DNA of 63,765 bases from CAZMCT01 sp964564785 (GCA_964564785.1 CAZMCT010000006.1:1-63765), one strand, 5' to 3'. Shown: positions 19,107-28,164, counted from the first letter of the stretch. Notes: a model not told the origin generated them from the letters alone. A program made the numbers and translations.

Positions 19107-20144
19107 TCAGAGCTTCCCCCGCTCGTACTGCCGCTCGGCTGCGCGACGCTGGCGGCTGATCTGCTCTAGCCGCTGGCGCTCGACGTACGTGAGGCTCTGG
19201 ATGCCGCGCTCGGAGACTTTCTTGAGAATGCGGTCCAGCTCGGCCTCATCGTGTTCCCTCTGGGCCTGGCGCTCCTGCCACGCACCCGGGTTCGGGTTGA
19301 GCGCCCGGCCGGCGACGGTGGGCCGGCGTCGGGCGCGGCCGAGCCGCAGGATGCGCTGCCACCACGGCCGCGGGTCGTGGGTGGGTCCGAAGGTCGCGAA
19401 GCGCGCATCCTCGATCAGCAGCCCGCGACTGGCCGCCTGGAGCCGCTGCCAGCAGGTGAACGCCCCGAACAGCGCGATGACGAACAAGATGCCGCCGCCA
19501 CCGCCGCTGAGCGCGTACGCGCCCAGCAGCGCCGAGCCTGCCAGACCGACCGTGCAGGCAATCTGGGTTGCCCGGTTCAGACCGACAAACGGCCACAAGA
19601 TCGTCTGAAAGAGCTGGCCGCCGTCCAGCGGGTAGATCGGCAGCAGGTTGAACGCGAGGAGCCAGAGGTTCACGTGATAGAAGACGTAGACGTAGTGCAG
19701 CCAGCCCGGGAAACGGAGGACCGTGTCACGCAGCAGGATCGGCTCCGGGGCGAGCGGATTGATGCCCGGCAGCATCCCCCCGCCTGTGGCCGCCAGAATC
19801 ACAAGGGCGCTCGCGACGCACAGCAGCGCATTCACCAGCGGGCCCGCGGCTACCGTCACGAACTGCGGCCAGGGTCGCATCGGCGCGTGGGCGTAGGCGA
19901 GCCCGCCGAGCGGCCACATCAGGATGTCCTCCGCGTGCCCGCCAACCGAGCGCGCCCCGAAGCAGTGGCCCAGCTCGTGCAGCAGCACGAGTCCGAACAA
20001 CAGGCCGAGAAACAAGGCCGTGTCGCCGGCCGCCCCGCCGGACGTGAACAACTGGTAGCCGATCCAGATCAAGAAGAGGACGTGCACCCGGACCGAGATG
20101 CCCGAGATCCGCGCCACGCGCAAGGAGCTGTCGAGAAAGTTCAC
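19107..20144 (-). CDS. site-2-protease-type membrane zinc metalloprotease (M50)
   Basis: 345 residues, inner membrane. Zinc ligands are in LLHELGHCFG (HExxH variant HELGH) in the first third and the Asp in NLLPIYPLDGGQL. At least four hydrophobic helices are visible (VHVLFLIWIGYQLF, FLGLLFGLVLLHEL, LLCVASALVILAA and the GGILFVIALFG region). The C-terminal 100 residues are charged and cytoplasmic. The family cleaves membrane-embedded substrates such as anti-sigma factors; there is no PDZ domain and no anti-sigma gene nearby, so the substrate is unknown. The GTG at 20144 has GGGAGA upstream and overlaps the Nudix stop as GTGA, so the genes are coupled. Confidence 0.9.
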   Translation of the reverse strand: MNFLDSSLRVARISGISVRVHVLFLIWIGYQLFTSGGAAGDTALFLGLLFGLVLLHELGHCFGARSVGGHAEDILMWPLGGLAYAHAPMRPWPQFVTVAAGPLVNALLCVASALVILAATGGGMLPGINPLAPEPILLRDTVLRFPGWLHYVYVFYHVNLWLLAFNLLPIYPLDGGQLFQTILWPFVGLNRATQIACTVGLAGSALLGAYALSGGGGGILFVIALFGAFTCWQRLQAASRGLLIEDARFATFGPTHDPRPWWQRILRLGRARRRPTVAGRALNPNPGAWQERQAQREHDEAELDRILKKVSERGIQSLTYVERQRLEQISRQRRAAERQYERGKL

Positions 20145-20671
20145 GGACCGTCTCCCGGCCGGCGGCCGAAGCACTCGTAGTAGAGCAACGCCACGATGGT
20201 CTTCGCATCACAGATTTGCCCGCTGCGGATCGCCGCGAGGGCCTCCTCCAGCGGCCGCGGGTCCGACCGGATCCGCTCGCCGGGCTCGAGTTGCGCCGGT
20301 CCGGGAGTCAGGCCGCGCGCGACGAACACATGCATGCGCTCGGTCAGCAACCCGGGCGACGAATAAAACGCGCACAGCGGCCGCAGCTCCGCCGCCCGGT
20401 AGCCCGTTTCCTCGGTCAGCTCGCGCGCCGCACAGGCCCGCGGCTCCTCACCCGGATCCAGCGTACCCGCGGGAAGCTCCAGCAGGTCGGTCCCAACGGC
20501 AACGCGATGGTTACGGATCAGGACGACGCGGCCGTCGTCGAGCAGCGGCAGCACGACCGCCGCGCCCGGATGCACGATGATGTCGGCGGTGTGGACGGTG
20601 CCGGCGGCCTCGAACTGCCGCCGTTCGACGCAGAACTTGCGGCTCCGCAGCAGAAGCTCAGGCTGGGTCAC
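20141..20671 (-). CDS. Nudix hydrolase (ADP-ribose pyrophosphatase type)
   Basis: 176 residues. The Nudix box is GTLDPGEEPRACAARELTEETGYRA (G-x5-E-x7-REUxEExGU pattern) with the preceding DLLELPA typical of ADP-ribose pyrophosphatases of the NudF group. The enzyme would hydrolyse ADP-ribose or related nucleotide sugars. It is next to M50 and one gene away from a sirtuin, which makes O-acetyl-ADP-ribose, so a housekeeping link is conceivable but not shown. The GTG at 20671 is favoured by AAAGG upstream; a TTG ten codons earlier is possible. Confidence 0.9.
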   Translation of the reverse strand: MTQPELLLRSRKFCVERRQFEAAGTVHTADIIVHPGAAVVLPLLDDGRVVLIRNHRVAVGTDLLELPAGTLDPGEEPRACAARELTEETGYRAAELRPLCAFYSSPGLLTERMHVFVARGLTPGPAQLEPGERIRSDPRPLEEALAAIRSGQICDAKTIVALLYYECFGRRPGDGP

Positions 20672-20774
20672 ACGCTGCCTTTCGTTGGTCGGCCGCCCCA
20701 ACCGGCGGCGTGGGATTATATCGGCCGGAGCCGCGGGGAACGTGAGCGGCGGCCCGGGGCGGGGGGCCGGCGGG

Positions 20775-20966
20775 TCAGTTCCCGGCGGTCTCGGTCGTGA
20801 AGCCGTATCTCTCCTCGACCGGCACCGCGGGTTGCTCCTCGCGCCGCTCGCGCGTTGCGGGGGGCGCCCGGCGCTCGCCCGGGGTTCGATTGCGCAGCAG
20901 CGTCACCGCGACGACGCTCAACGCGGCGCGCAGTGCCAGCGGGATGAGGACCTAGAGCGCTTTCAT
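20775..20966 (-). pseudogene. small membrane-protein ORF with in-frame amber stop
   Basis: Read from an ATG at 20966, the frame begins M-K-A-L, then TAG (20954-20952), then continues open for 58 codons to a TGA at 20775. The continuation starts VLIPLALRAALSVVAVTLL, a convincing single hydrophobic helix, then turns charged and ends TTETAGN. The amber codon would be TGG with one base change, restoring a 63-residue protein. Alternatively, a frame opening with ATGCGG that overlaps the gyrB stop (TGATG) could join it by a frameshift. Either the gene is broken, there is a sequencing error, or translation starts inside. No family is recognised. It sits between gyrB and the Nudix gene. Confidence 0.4.
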
Positions 20967-20999
20967 GGACTGCTTCGCGGGTCGGGCGCAGCCGCCGCA

Positions 21000-23477
21000 T
21001 CACACGTCGAGGTTCTTGACGTGGATCGCGTTCTGCTCGATGAACACCCGGCGGCTCTCGACGTCCTCGCCCATCAGGATGCTGAACATGCGGTCGGCTT
21101 CGACGGCATCGATGTCCGTCTGCTCGGCGTCGTCGGTCTCACCGACGATGACTTTCCGCAACACGCGATTGGCCGGGTTCATGGTGGTCTCCCAGAGCTC
21201 CTCCTTGTTCATCTCGCCGAGGCCCTTGAAGCGCTTGAGCTCCCAGCCGCGCGCGCCGAGCCCGCGGATGCCGCTGGGCAGCTCGGCGAGGTTGTCCAGG
21301 GGCCGCGGGTCGCCCTGAGCGGGAATCAACACGAACACCGCCGGGCTGAGCTCGCCGGTGATCTGCTCCTCGCGTCGCAGGAACAGGTCCTCGACCTGGC
21401 AGCCGAACTCCCGTAGCCGGCCGAATAGCCGCTGGAGCTGGTGCGCCTCGGCCAGCTCCGTCTTCACGACGCTTACACCGCGGCCGGCCTGCTCTGCCCG
21501 CCAGGCCGCGAACTCGCTTTCGCTCTGGAAGTAGCGCTCGTCGTGCTCCGTCTGACCGCGGACGACCGGCAAACGACCCTCCGGGGTGCGGCGCTCAACG
21601 AACGCGCGGAAGATGATCCCCCGGCGGGCCAGAATCCGCGCTTGGCGGTCGATCTCCTCGAGCGTGCGCAGGAGCTCCTCGAGGGGGCCGTCCGCCAGGC
21701 GCCGCGGCTCGTCTCCCGGCCGGCGGATTTCGAGCACCGTACGCTCCAGCCCGAGCCGCGTCAGGCGGGCGTTGAGCGCCGCGTCGTCGACCAGATAGTC
21801 GCGTACCTTGCCCTTGGCGAGCTGATACAGAGGGGGCTGCGCGATGTAGATGACCCCGGCGTCGATCAGGGGCCGCAGGTGGCGGAAGAAGAACGTCAGC
21901 AGCAGGGTGCGAATGTGCGAGCCGTCCACGTCGGCATCGGTCATGAGGATGATGCGGCCGTAGCGGAGCTTCGCGAGGTCGAATTCCTCGTCGCCGATCC
22001 CGGTGCCGACGGCCTTGATGATCTCCAGGATTTCCTCATGGCTGAGGACCTTGTGCAAACGGGCCTTCTCGACGTTGAGGATCTTGCCGCGGATCGGCAA
22101 AACGGCCTGCGTCTGGGAGTCGCGGTAGCCCTTGGCCGAGCCGGCCGCCGAGTCGCCCTCGACGATGAACAACTCGGTCGAGTCGACGTCGCGACTGGAG
22201 CAGTCGACGAGCTTGCGCGATAGTCCCCCACCGGCCATGGCGCTCTTGCGGGCGGTCTCCCGGGCCTTGCGGGCCGCCTCGCGGGCGAGGGCGGCCTGCA
22301 CCGCCTTGCCCACGATGCGCTTGGCCTCGGCCGGGTGTTCCTCGAGGTAGTTGCCGAGCAGCTCGTTGACGGTGGTTTCGACAAACGTGCCCACCTCGCT
22401 GTTGCCGAGCTTGGTCTTGGTCTGACCCTCGAATTGCGGTTCCGGCACCTTGACGGAGATGATGGCTGTCAGTCCTTCGCGCACGTCCTCGCCCGACGGC
22501 GTCGGGTCGTTCTGCTTGAGAACGTTGTTCTTGCGGGCGTAGGCGTTGAGCGAGCGGGTCAGTGCGGTGCGGAAGCCCGAGAGGTGCTCGCCGCCTTCGA
22601 CGGTGTTGATGTTGTTCACGAACGAGAGCGTCGTCTCGTTGTACTTGTCCGTGTATTGCAGCGCGACCTCCACGATCAGGCGCTGCTGTGGATCCTCGCG
22701 TTTGAAATAGATGGGGGCGTGCAGCGGCTGGCGGCCCTGATTCAGGTGCGCGACGAACTCGCGGATGCCGTCCTCAAACTGGAAGGTCTCCTCCGTGCCG
22801 GTGCGCTCGTCGCGGATGGCGATCTTCAGCCCCGAGTTCAGGTACGCCAGTTCTCGCAGCCGCTTGGCGAGGATGTCATAGTGGAACTCGACGTCGCGAA
22901 ACACCGTAGCGTCCGGCCGGAAGCGCACCAGTGTGCCCGTCTCGCCGGAGTCGGCGACGGCGGTCAGCGGCTCGACCGTGCGGCCGCGCTCGAAACTCAT
23001 CGTCCAGACGCGCCCGTCGCGCCGGACCACCACGCGCAGCCACTCGGACAGCGCGTTGACCACGCTGACGCCGACGCCGTGAAGCCCGCCGGAGACCTTG
23101 TAGGAATCGCGATCGAACTTCGCCCCGGCCCCGAGCTGCGTCAGACACAGCTCGAGCGCCGACATCCCGTATTCCTCCTTCACGCCGACGGGAATCCCGC
23201 GACCGTCATCCTCGACGCTCACACTGCCGTCGGCGTGAATGACGCAGGTGATGTTGCGGCACGCCCCGGCCATGGCCTCGTCGATCGAGTTGTCGACCAC
23301 CTCGTACACGAGGTGGTGCAGCCCGCGCAGGGCCAAGTCGCCGATGTACATGGCAGGCCGCTTGCGCACGTGCTCGATGCCCTCGAGCACCTGCACCTTG
23401 CTCTCGTCGTAGCTGGACGTCGGCTGTGCTTCGGCCACACGGTCCTCCGGCGGCAGTATCGCGGGCTCAGGTTGCAT
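21000..23477 (-). CDS. gyrB: DNA gyrase subunit B
   Basis: 825 residues. The GHKL ATPase domain has RKRPAMYIGD, VVDNSIDEAMAG, DDGRGIPV and GGLHGVGVSVVNALS. A transducer region follows, then TOPRIM with EGDSAAGSAKGYRD and DADVDGSHIRTLLL, and a C-terminal KRFKGLGEMNKEELWETTMNP segment. With GyrA it introduces negative supercoils. There is an insertion of about 160 residues between the TOPRIM motifs and the C-terminal motif, as in many Gram-negative GyrBs. The start at 23477 overlaps the end of dciA by 11 nt. No gyrA is in the window. Confidence 0.97.
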   Translation of the reverse strand: MQPEPAILPPEDRVAEAQPTSSYDESKVQVLEGIEHVRKRPAMYIGDLALRGLHHLVYEVVDNSIDEAMAGACRNITCVIHADGSVSVEDDGRGIPVGVKEEYGMSALELCLTQLGAGAKFDRDSYKVSGGLHGVGVSVVNALSEWLRVVVRRDGRVWTMSFERGRTVEPLTAVADSGETGTLVRFRPDATVFRDVEFHYDILAKRLRELAYLNSGLKIAIRDERTGTEETFQFEDGIREFVAHLNQGRQPLHAPIYFKREDPQQRLIVEVALQYTDKYNETTLSFVNNINTVEGGEHLSGFRTALTRSLNAYARKNNVLKQNDPTPSGEDVREGLTAIISVKVPEPQFEGQTKTKLGNSEVGTFVETTVNELLGNYLEEHPAEAKRIVGKAVQAALAREAARKARETARKSAMAGGGLSRKLVDCSSRDVDSTELFIVEGDSAAGSAKGYRDSQTQAVLPIRGKILNVEKARLHKVLSHEEILEIIKAVGTGIGDEEFDLAKLRYGRIILMTDADVDGSHIRTLLLTFFFRHLRPLIDAGVIYIAQPPLYQLAKGKVRDYLVDDAALNARLTRLGLERTVLEIRRPGDEPRRLADGPLEELLRTLEEIDRQARILARRGIIFRAFVERRTPEGRLPVVRGQTEHDERYFQSESEFAAWRAEQAGRGVSVVKTELAEAHQLQRLFGRLREFGCQVEDLFLRREEQITGELSPAVFVLIPAQGDPRPLDNLAELPSGIRGLGARGWELKRFKGLGEMNKEELWETTMNPANRVLRKVIVGETDDAEQTDIDAVEADRMFSILMGEDVESRRVFIEQNAIHVKNLDV

Positions 23478-23853
23478 CTGTGAGGCCCGGCTCCTCGCCC
23501 ACAGCCACGACGAACCGCACCGCGCAGACGCCTGGAACCAGTCGCTGCACCTGCCGCTGCAAGTCGGCCCGCCGTCGCGTCAACTCGTAGTACAGTGCTG
23601 AACTTTCGACCGCGATCACAAGCGTCCCACCCTCGACGGCAACGACCTGCGCCCCACGGTGCCAAGTCGCACGCGCGATACGTTCCCAGGCCGCCTGTGC
23701 CTGCTCGCGGCGCTGCAACACCTGAGCCGCAGCCGCCAGGACTCGGGCCAGCACGGGTATGCGATTCGTGGCCGCTGGGCGCGTTTCGTCCAGCCGCAGG
23801 CCCCCGGTCACGCGGCGGTTCGCAACCAACCTCTCGTACTGCCGCTCGTTCAT
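23467..23853 (-). CDS. dciA: DUF721 protein, DciA-like replicative helicase loader
   Basis: 128 residues. The C-terminal half reads GTLVIAVESSALYYELTRRRADLQRQVQRLVPG, the DUF721 core. DciA operates the replicative helicase DnaB in bacteria that lack DnaC or DnaI. It sits between dnaN and gyrB, where many bacteria have recF followed by DUF721; recF is missing here. The gene overlaps the gyrB start. The family assignment is good; the loader role follows from work on other bacteria. Confidence 0.85.
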   Translation of the reverse strand: MNERQYERLVANRRVTGGLRLDETRPAATNRIPVLARVLAAAAQVLQRREQAQAAWERIARATWHRGAQVVAVEGGTLVIAVESSALYYELTRRRADLQRQVQRLVPGVCAVRFVVAVGEEPGLTDAT

Positions 23854-23907
23854 GCTGCTGCACTACCCCGCGACGGACGCATGGGGCCGGAGACTCGCAT
23901 GGCCGTA

Positions 23908-25014
23908 CTACAGCGAAACCGGCATCACGACATAGAGGAACTCGCTTTTGTCCTCGCTACAGATCAGCCCCGGGCGGAACGAATCCTGCAATTCGAGGCG
24001 GACTGTGTCGAATGCCAGGGCCTTCAGCGCATCGTTCACGAATAAGGGGTTGAAACCGATCTCGACCGGATCCCCGTCGTATTCTACGGGCAGCTCCACC
24101 CGAGCCTCACCCTGTTCCGGTGACTGGGCCGTGATCAGCAGCCGGTCGCGCGAAAAACTGAGCCGCACGGCGCGGGCCTCGTCGCTCGTGAGCAGGGCCG
24201 CCCGTCGGACCGCGCCGTACAGCTCCAGGCGGTTGATCCGCGCCACCTTGTCGTTCTCTCGCGGAATGACGTCCTCGTACTTGGGAAAATTGCCCTCGAC
24301 CAGCACAGTCGACAGTAAACGATCCTCACTTTGGATTAGAAGCTGGTTCGGCAGCACCTGTACCTGCACTACCCACTGGTCCTTGGCGCCGCCAAACACG
24401 CGCTCGAAGATGTTGAGCGCTTTCGCCGGCACGATCACATCGAAGTCACTCGTATTCGACTGTGTAAGCACCCCGCCAGCACGCGCGAGGCGCCGACCGT
24501 CCGTAGCGACCAAGAACAGCTTCTTGCCGCGCTTCTGCCAGAGCACCCCGTTGATCGCATACCGGCTGGTCTCTCGCGCAGCCGCGTAAATCGTCAGCGC
24601 GATCATGCGCCCCAACTGCGCCCCCTCGACTACCAAGTCCGGCTCCGCCTGGAATCTCGGCGGCGGTGGGAAGTCGGCCGGCGGAAAGACGAAGATCTTG
24701 AACTCACTGCCAGCACCGCGCACGATGCAGTAGCGCGCATCCGCCTCGAGCCGGATCTCCGCATCCGGCAGTTCCCGCACGATACTCAAAAGCCGCTCTG
24801 CCGATACGACCGCTTCCCCCGGCTCCTCAACCGCGAAACTCGCTACCCCCAGGCGCAGTGCAATCTCGCCATCCGTAGCAGTCAACTCGACCACTTCACC
24901 CTCAGCCACTACCCTTACACAGGCCAAAATCGGCTTGGTTGTGCGCCCACCGGCCACAGCAGCCACCGCAGCGAGCGCATCAAGAAACTCCTGACGGGGA
25001 AGTCGGGTCTTCAT
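23908..25014 (-). CDS. dnaN: DNA polymerase III beta clamp
   Basis: About 368 residues, made of three similar clamp domains. Typical segments are LLSIVRELPDAEIRLEAD, the FLVATDGRRLARA strand of the second domain, ILIxPxKALN-like IVPAKALNIFERV, VEGNFPKYEDVIP, and the C-terminal FVNDALKAL and YVVMPVSL. It forms the sliding ring on DNA. The ATG at 25014 (MKTRLPRQEFLDAL) gives the normal length; two in-frame ATGs up to 21 nt upstream are alternatives. Downstream, 54 nt separate it from dciA. The 537-nt gap upstream is AT-rich. Confidence 0.96.
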   Translation of the reverse strand: MKTRLPRQEFLDALAAVAAVAGGRTTKPILACVRVVAEGEVVELTATDGEIALRLGVASFAVEEPGEAVVSAERLLSIVRELPDAEIRLEADARYCIVRGAGSEFKIFVFPPADFPPPPRFQAEPDLVVEGAQLGRMIALTIYAAARETSRYAINGVLWQKRGKKLFLVATDGRRLARAGGVLTQSNTSDFDVIVPAKALNIFERVFGGAKDQWVVQVQVLPNQLLIQSEDRLLSTVLVEGNFPKYEDVIPRENDKVARINRLELYGAVRRAALLTSDEARAVRLSFSRDRLLITAQSPEQGEARVELPVEYDGDPVEIGFNPLFVNDALKALAFDTVRLELQDSFRPGLICSEDKSEFLYVVMPVSL

Positions 25015-25551
25015 CGGTCCGTCCATCAAGCCCACGGCCGGCGCCCCGACGAGGAAGTGCCGGAGGGGGCGATCCTCAGGTCGTAGTTCTAACCGAAACT
25101 GCGGGGGTCCGCCACAACTCGTTGCGATCCGCTGGGCGACCTGCTACATCCTGCGGTTGGTGCGTGTCTCTTTGTTGGTAGGTGATTGGTCTGAAGAGGA
25201 AAGATCTTTTCGTCATCACGTCAGTCAGCTATGTCAAAGCTGTGAGGGGGCCTCTTCTATTCTTATAAGTCATTGATTTTTATGTGTTTGTGTTTAGCCC
25301 TGTTTGTAAGTGTCCTGTTCGGACCGCGAGGTCTTGGGAGCGGTTTCTAATCGCTGTCGGCGTTGGGAGCGCGTAACGGGAGTGAGCGTCACCGGCTTTG
25401 CGAACAACTCGATGGCGAAGATCACGTCATGAATCGACAGGTCTGGGTAGGAGAAGATCGACGAACAGGGCAGGCATGGCGCGCGTGAGTGGCTGATGAC
25501 GCTAGCGTGATAGTAGGTTAGCGCGGAGCCGGCTACTTCTCCCGATGTGGG
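25015..25551. other. AT-rich dnaA-dnaN intergenic region, candidate oriC
   Basis: This is the longest gap among the replication genes and the least GC-rich stretch of the window: positions 25191-25320 hold 53 G+C in 130 bases and 25261-25310 only 15 in 50, counted by hand, against about two-thirds elsewhere. That fits a DNA unwinding element. A small inverted repeat, CAGCT-7 nt-AGCTG, lies at about 25227-25243. No canonical DnaA box (TTATNCACA) occurs; the nearest matches, such as TGTTTGTAA and TGTGTTTAG, have two mismatches. The gap must also contain the dnaN promoter, but I find no convincing box pair. Origin function is inferred from position and composition. Confidence 0.5.
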
Positions 25552-26892
25552 TCAGGTCCGTGCGCTCAGGCGGTTCGAGAGGTGCGAGAGGGCGTGCGCC
25601 AGTTCGCGGTCGGTGGATTGCTCGGATTCGATCACCGACTCGGCATGTAGGACCGTGGAGTGGTCGCGGCCGAAGTAGCCGCCGATCTCTTGAAGGCTGA
25701 GGGGCGTGAGTTTACGGGCAAGGTACATTGCCACCTGCCGTGGGTGGCTAACGGAGCGGGTGCGCCGGCGCCCCGTCAGGTCGGACGATTTCAGCCCGAA
25801 GTGCTTCGAGACTTCCGCTACGATCTCGGGGAGCTGGAGGGGGCGCTGCTCACGGCGGCCGTAGCTGGCCAGCACCTCACGTACAGTGTCGAGGTTCAGC
25901 GGCTTGCCGCCGAGTTGAGTCAGCGTGATCAGCTTCGTGAGCGCCCCCTCAAGCAGGCGGATGTTGGCATCGAGGTGTTCCGCCAACAGGTCGATCATAT
26001 CGTCCGGGATTTCCACGCCGCGCAGTTGGGCCTTCTTGTGCAGGATTGCCTGGCGAGTCTCGCGATCCGGCGGGTCAATCTGGACCACTAAGCCCCAGTT
26101 GAAGCGGCTGACAAGACGGTCCTCGAGTGTCGGAATCTCACCCGGCGGAGAGTCAGCGGAGAGGATGATCTGCTTTCCGCTCTGATAGAGCACGTTGAAC
26201 GTGTGAAACAGCTCCTCTTGGCTGGATTCGCGGCCGGCAAGGAACTGGATATCGTCGATCACGAGAAGATCGACTTGGCGCGCGAACTCGCGGAACATTT
26301 GCAGTTGGCCGGAAGCCATGGCACGCACGAAGTCGTTGACGAACGTCTCGCAGGTTACGTAAAGGACGTGGTGCTCTCGGCTGCGGCGGAGTAATTCGGT
26401 ACAAGTGGCCTGCAAGAGGTGGGTCTTGCCGAGACCCGAGGCCCCGTGAACAAAGAGCGGGTTGTACAGGGTTCCCGGCTGGTTGCAGACCGCGTTACAG
26501 GCGGCCTGCGCTAGACGGTTTGACGGCCCGACGACGAACTGATCGAACGTGTAGTCGGCGACGAGCCGGAGCTGCGTCAGCGGGGGCGGCCCGGCCGGGC
26601 GCGGGGCGGCCGGGCGGGAGTCCGACTCGCTGCACAGAAAGCGCACGGTGAGCAGGTGCCCGCTCAACCGCATCGCGGCACGGAGGAATGCGTCGCGGCA
26701 CTGATCCTCCAGATAGTGGACCTGCGGCCTATCGGCTGCATAGACCGCAAGCGTACCCCCTTGCGGTGCCGCAACGATCAGGCCGGAAAACCAGGACCGA
26801 TACAGATCCGGCTCGTCCTCCCGGACCACCTCCAGGAGGCGGCTCCAGTTCACCGCGGGTTCTACGCCCATGCAACAACCCACCAGCGCCAT
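25552..26892 (-). CDS. dnaA: chromosomal replication initiator DnaA
   Basis: 446 residues, four-domain DnaA. Domain I is short (WSRLLEVVREDEPDLYRSWF). The AAA+ domain begins YTFDQFVVGPSNRLAQAA, with Walker A GASGLGKTH, Walker B LLVIDDIQFL and the sensor II region LEGALTKL. Domain IV binds DNA through GRRRTRSVSHPRQVAMYLAR and GGYFGRDHSTVLHA. The ATG at 26892 is six bases after the truD stop and has no clear Shine-Dalgarno, so translation may depend on truD; an ATG seven codons later is also possible. It faces the AT-rich gap and dnaN downstream. Confidence 0.97.
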   Translation of the reverse strand: MALVGCCMGVEPAVNWSRLLEVVREDEPDLYRSWFSGLIVAAPQGGTLAVYAADRPQVHYLEDQCRDAFLRAAMRLSGHLLTVRFLCSESDSRPAAPRPAGPPPLTQLRLVADYTFDQFVVGPSNRLAQAACNAVCNQPGTLYNPLFVHGASGLGKTHLLQATCTELLRRSREHHVLYVTCETFVNDFVRAMASGQLQMFREFARQVDLLVIDDIQFLAGRESSQEELFHTFNVLYQSGKQIILSADSPPGEIPTLEDRLVSRFNWGLVVQIDPPDRETRQAILHKKAQLRGVEIPDDMIDLLAEHLDANIRLLEGALTKLITLTQLGGKPLNLDTVREVLASYGRREQRPLQLPEIVAEVSKHFGLKSSDLTGRRRTRSVSHPRQVAMYLARKLTPLSLQEIGGYFGRDHSTVLHAESVIESEQSTDRELAHALSHLSNRLSART

Positions 26893-26898
26893 AGCGGA

Positions 26899-28164
26899 CT
26901 ACGGCGCCGTGTTCTCCGGTTCCTCATCCTCTGCATCCGCCTCGGTCGGACCGTCCAGGCGGAACAGCTCCCGCAACAATGCTGTCGCATAGCACCCCCG
27001 CGGCAGCATGAAGCGCAATTCAAGATAGGCGCCGCGCTCGTCGGCGCCAAGCAGAAGCTGTGTTTCTGTCGGCTGAAACCGAAGCGGCCGGCGACTGCCC
27101 TTCACGCGGAGCGGCCCCGCGTGAAAGGCCTCGGGCTTCAGCCCCTCGCCCTCCAGGATCCGCGACTCCAGTTCGCCGGCCGGGCCGGCCGGTTCGGTCA
27201 TCCGATACCCGAAAAGCGGTCCCGTAGGGCTGATCTCGAACATGTCGGCCCGGGCCTGCTCGGCGGCGGGGTCCTCCACGCGAAACACCGCGCCCGACAC
27301 GTGCCGCCAAGCGAGGTCGCCCTCCCACAACCGATCGAGCCCGCTCTGGAGGCGCTCCGCCACCACGCGATTGAAGAGGTAAGACTGGTACGCGGAGACG
27401 TAGAACGTCCGCGTCGCGCGGTCAATAGCCGCGAAGCCGCGACGTCGTTTTCCGTGACCCATTCCGATCGCCTTCAGTGCCCGACGTTCCGAGCGGAACA
27501 TCGCGGGCCACGCCCGCGCCGCGTCGAAGTACTCACCGGCGTCATACAGCTCCCGGGCCCTTCGGATCGGACCGTGATCCGAAGCGCCCGGCCGGCCAAG
27601 GATTAGATCGACCGCCTCGTCAATCTCGCGCCGTACGATCGCCCGGCCGATAGCCCACGTATCCCCGCGGTAACCAAAGCGCTGCTCTCCGAAGAAGTTG
27701 GGTACGCCGCGTCGCGCCAGTTCGCGCAAAGCGTCCTCAAGGGCCGTGAGTCGGTCTGGCTGCGTCTGCCGAACCCTGATCACGAAGCGGTTCCCGCGTA
27801 AGTGCCCGAGCCGCAGCTTGTTACGGTGCCGCGTGGTCTCGAGGACGCGCAGCCGAGGACGCTTGAGCGCTGCGAGTTTCTCCGGAGGGACGTGCTCGAC
27901 CGACATCCATTGCCGCGTCACGGCGCGAGCGTCCTTGAGCCCCGCGAACCCGATCTCATGGCGGCGGACATTCAGCGCGTGGGCCAAGTCCTCGACTGCC
28001 TGCCGCGTCGTCAGCCCGGTTTTCTCCAGCAAGAAGTATGTGTGTGTGCCGACGCCGTCGGCGGGATAAAGGGGAACCTCCTCGACCACGAAGTCGCTGT
28101 AATCGAGTTTGATGCGCCCCGGCACCGGCTCGAAGCTCGCGAGCAGCCGCGGGAGCTCAACCAT
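26899..28164 (-). CDS. truD: tRNA pseudouridine(13) synthase
   Basis: 421 residues. The N-terminal region has IKLDYSDFVVEEVPLYP and TYFLLEKTGLTT. The catalytic motif is FAGLKDARAVTRQ, where the Asp is the nucleophile position of the TruD family. NFFGEQRFGYRG and the insertion (TRUD) domain follow. It converts U13 of certain tRNAs, notably tRNA-Glu in E. coli. The ATG at 28164 overlaps the upstream acetyltransferase stop by 8 nt and has GGGAGA five bases upstream; a much longer upstream reading of this frame is only the out-of-frame image of the acetyltransferase gene. truD directly before dnaA is unusual. Confidence 0.95.
   Translation of the reverse strand: MVELPRLLASFEPVPGRIKLDYSDFVVEEVPLYPADGVGTHTYFLLEKTGLTTRQAVEDLAHALNVRRHEIGFAGLKDARAVTRQWMSVEHVPPEKLAALKRPRLRVLETTRHRNKLRLGHLRGNRFVIRVRQTQPDRLTALEDALRELARRGVPNFFGEQRFGYRGDTWAIGRAIVRREIDEAVDLILGRPGASDHGPIRRARELYDAGEYFDAARAWPAMFRSERRALKAIGMGHGKRRRGFAAIDRATRTFYVSAYQSYLFNRVVAERLQSGLDRLWEGDLAWRHVSGAVFRVEDPAAEQARADMFEISPTGPLFGYRMTEPAGPAGELESRILEGEGLKPEAFHAGPLRVKGSRRPLRFQPTETQLLLGADERGAYLELRFMLPRGCYATALLRELFRLDGPTEADAEDEEPENTAP

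Noticed and set aside
20716..21003. 95-codon frame overlapping the gyrB stop
   Set aside because: Only its first 15 residues could matter as a frameshift leader to the small membrane ORF; the rest is Arg/Ala/Gly-rich and not protein-like.
25223..25234. Minus-strand TTGACA in the dnaA-dnaN gap as the dnaN promoter
   Set aside because: No acceptable -10 lies 16-19 nt downstream of it, so I do not call a promoter.
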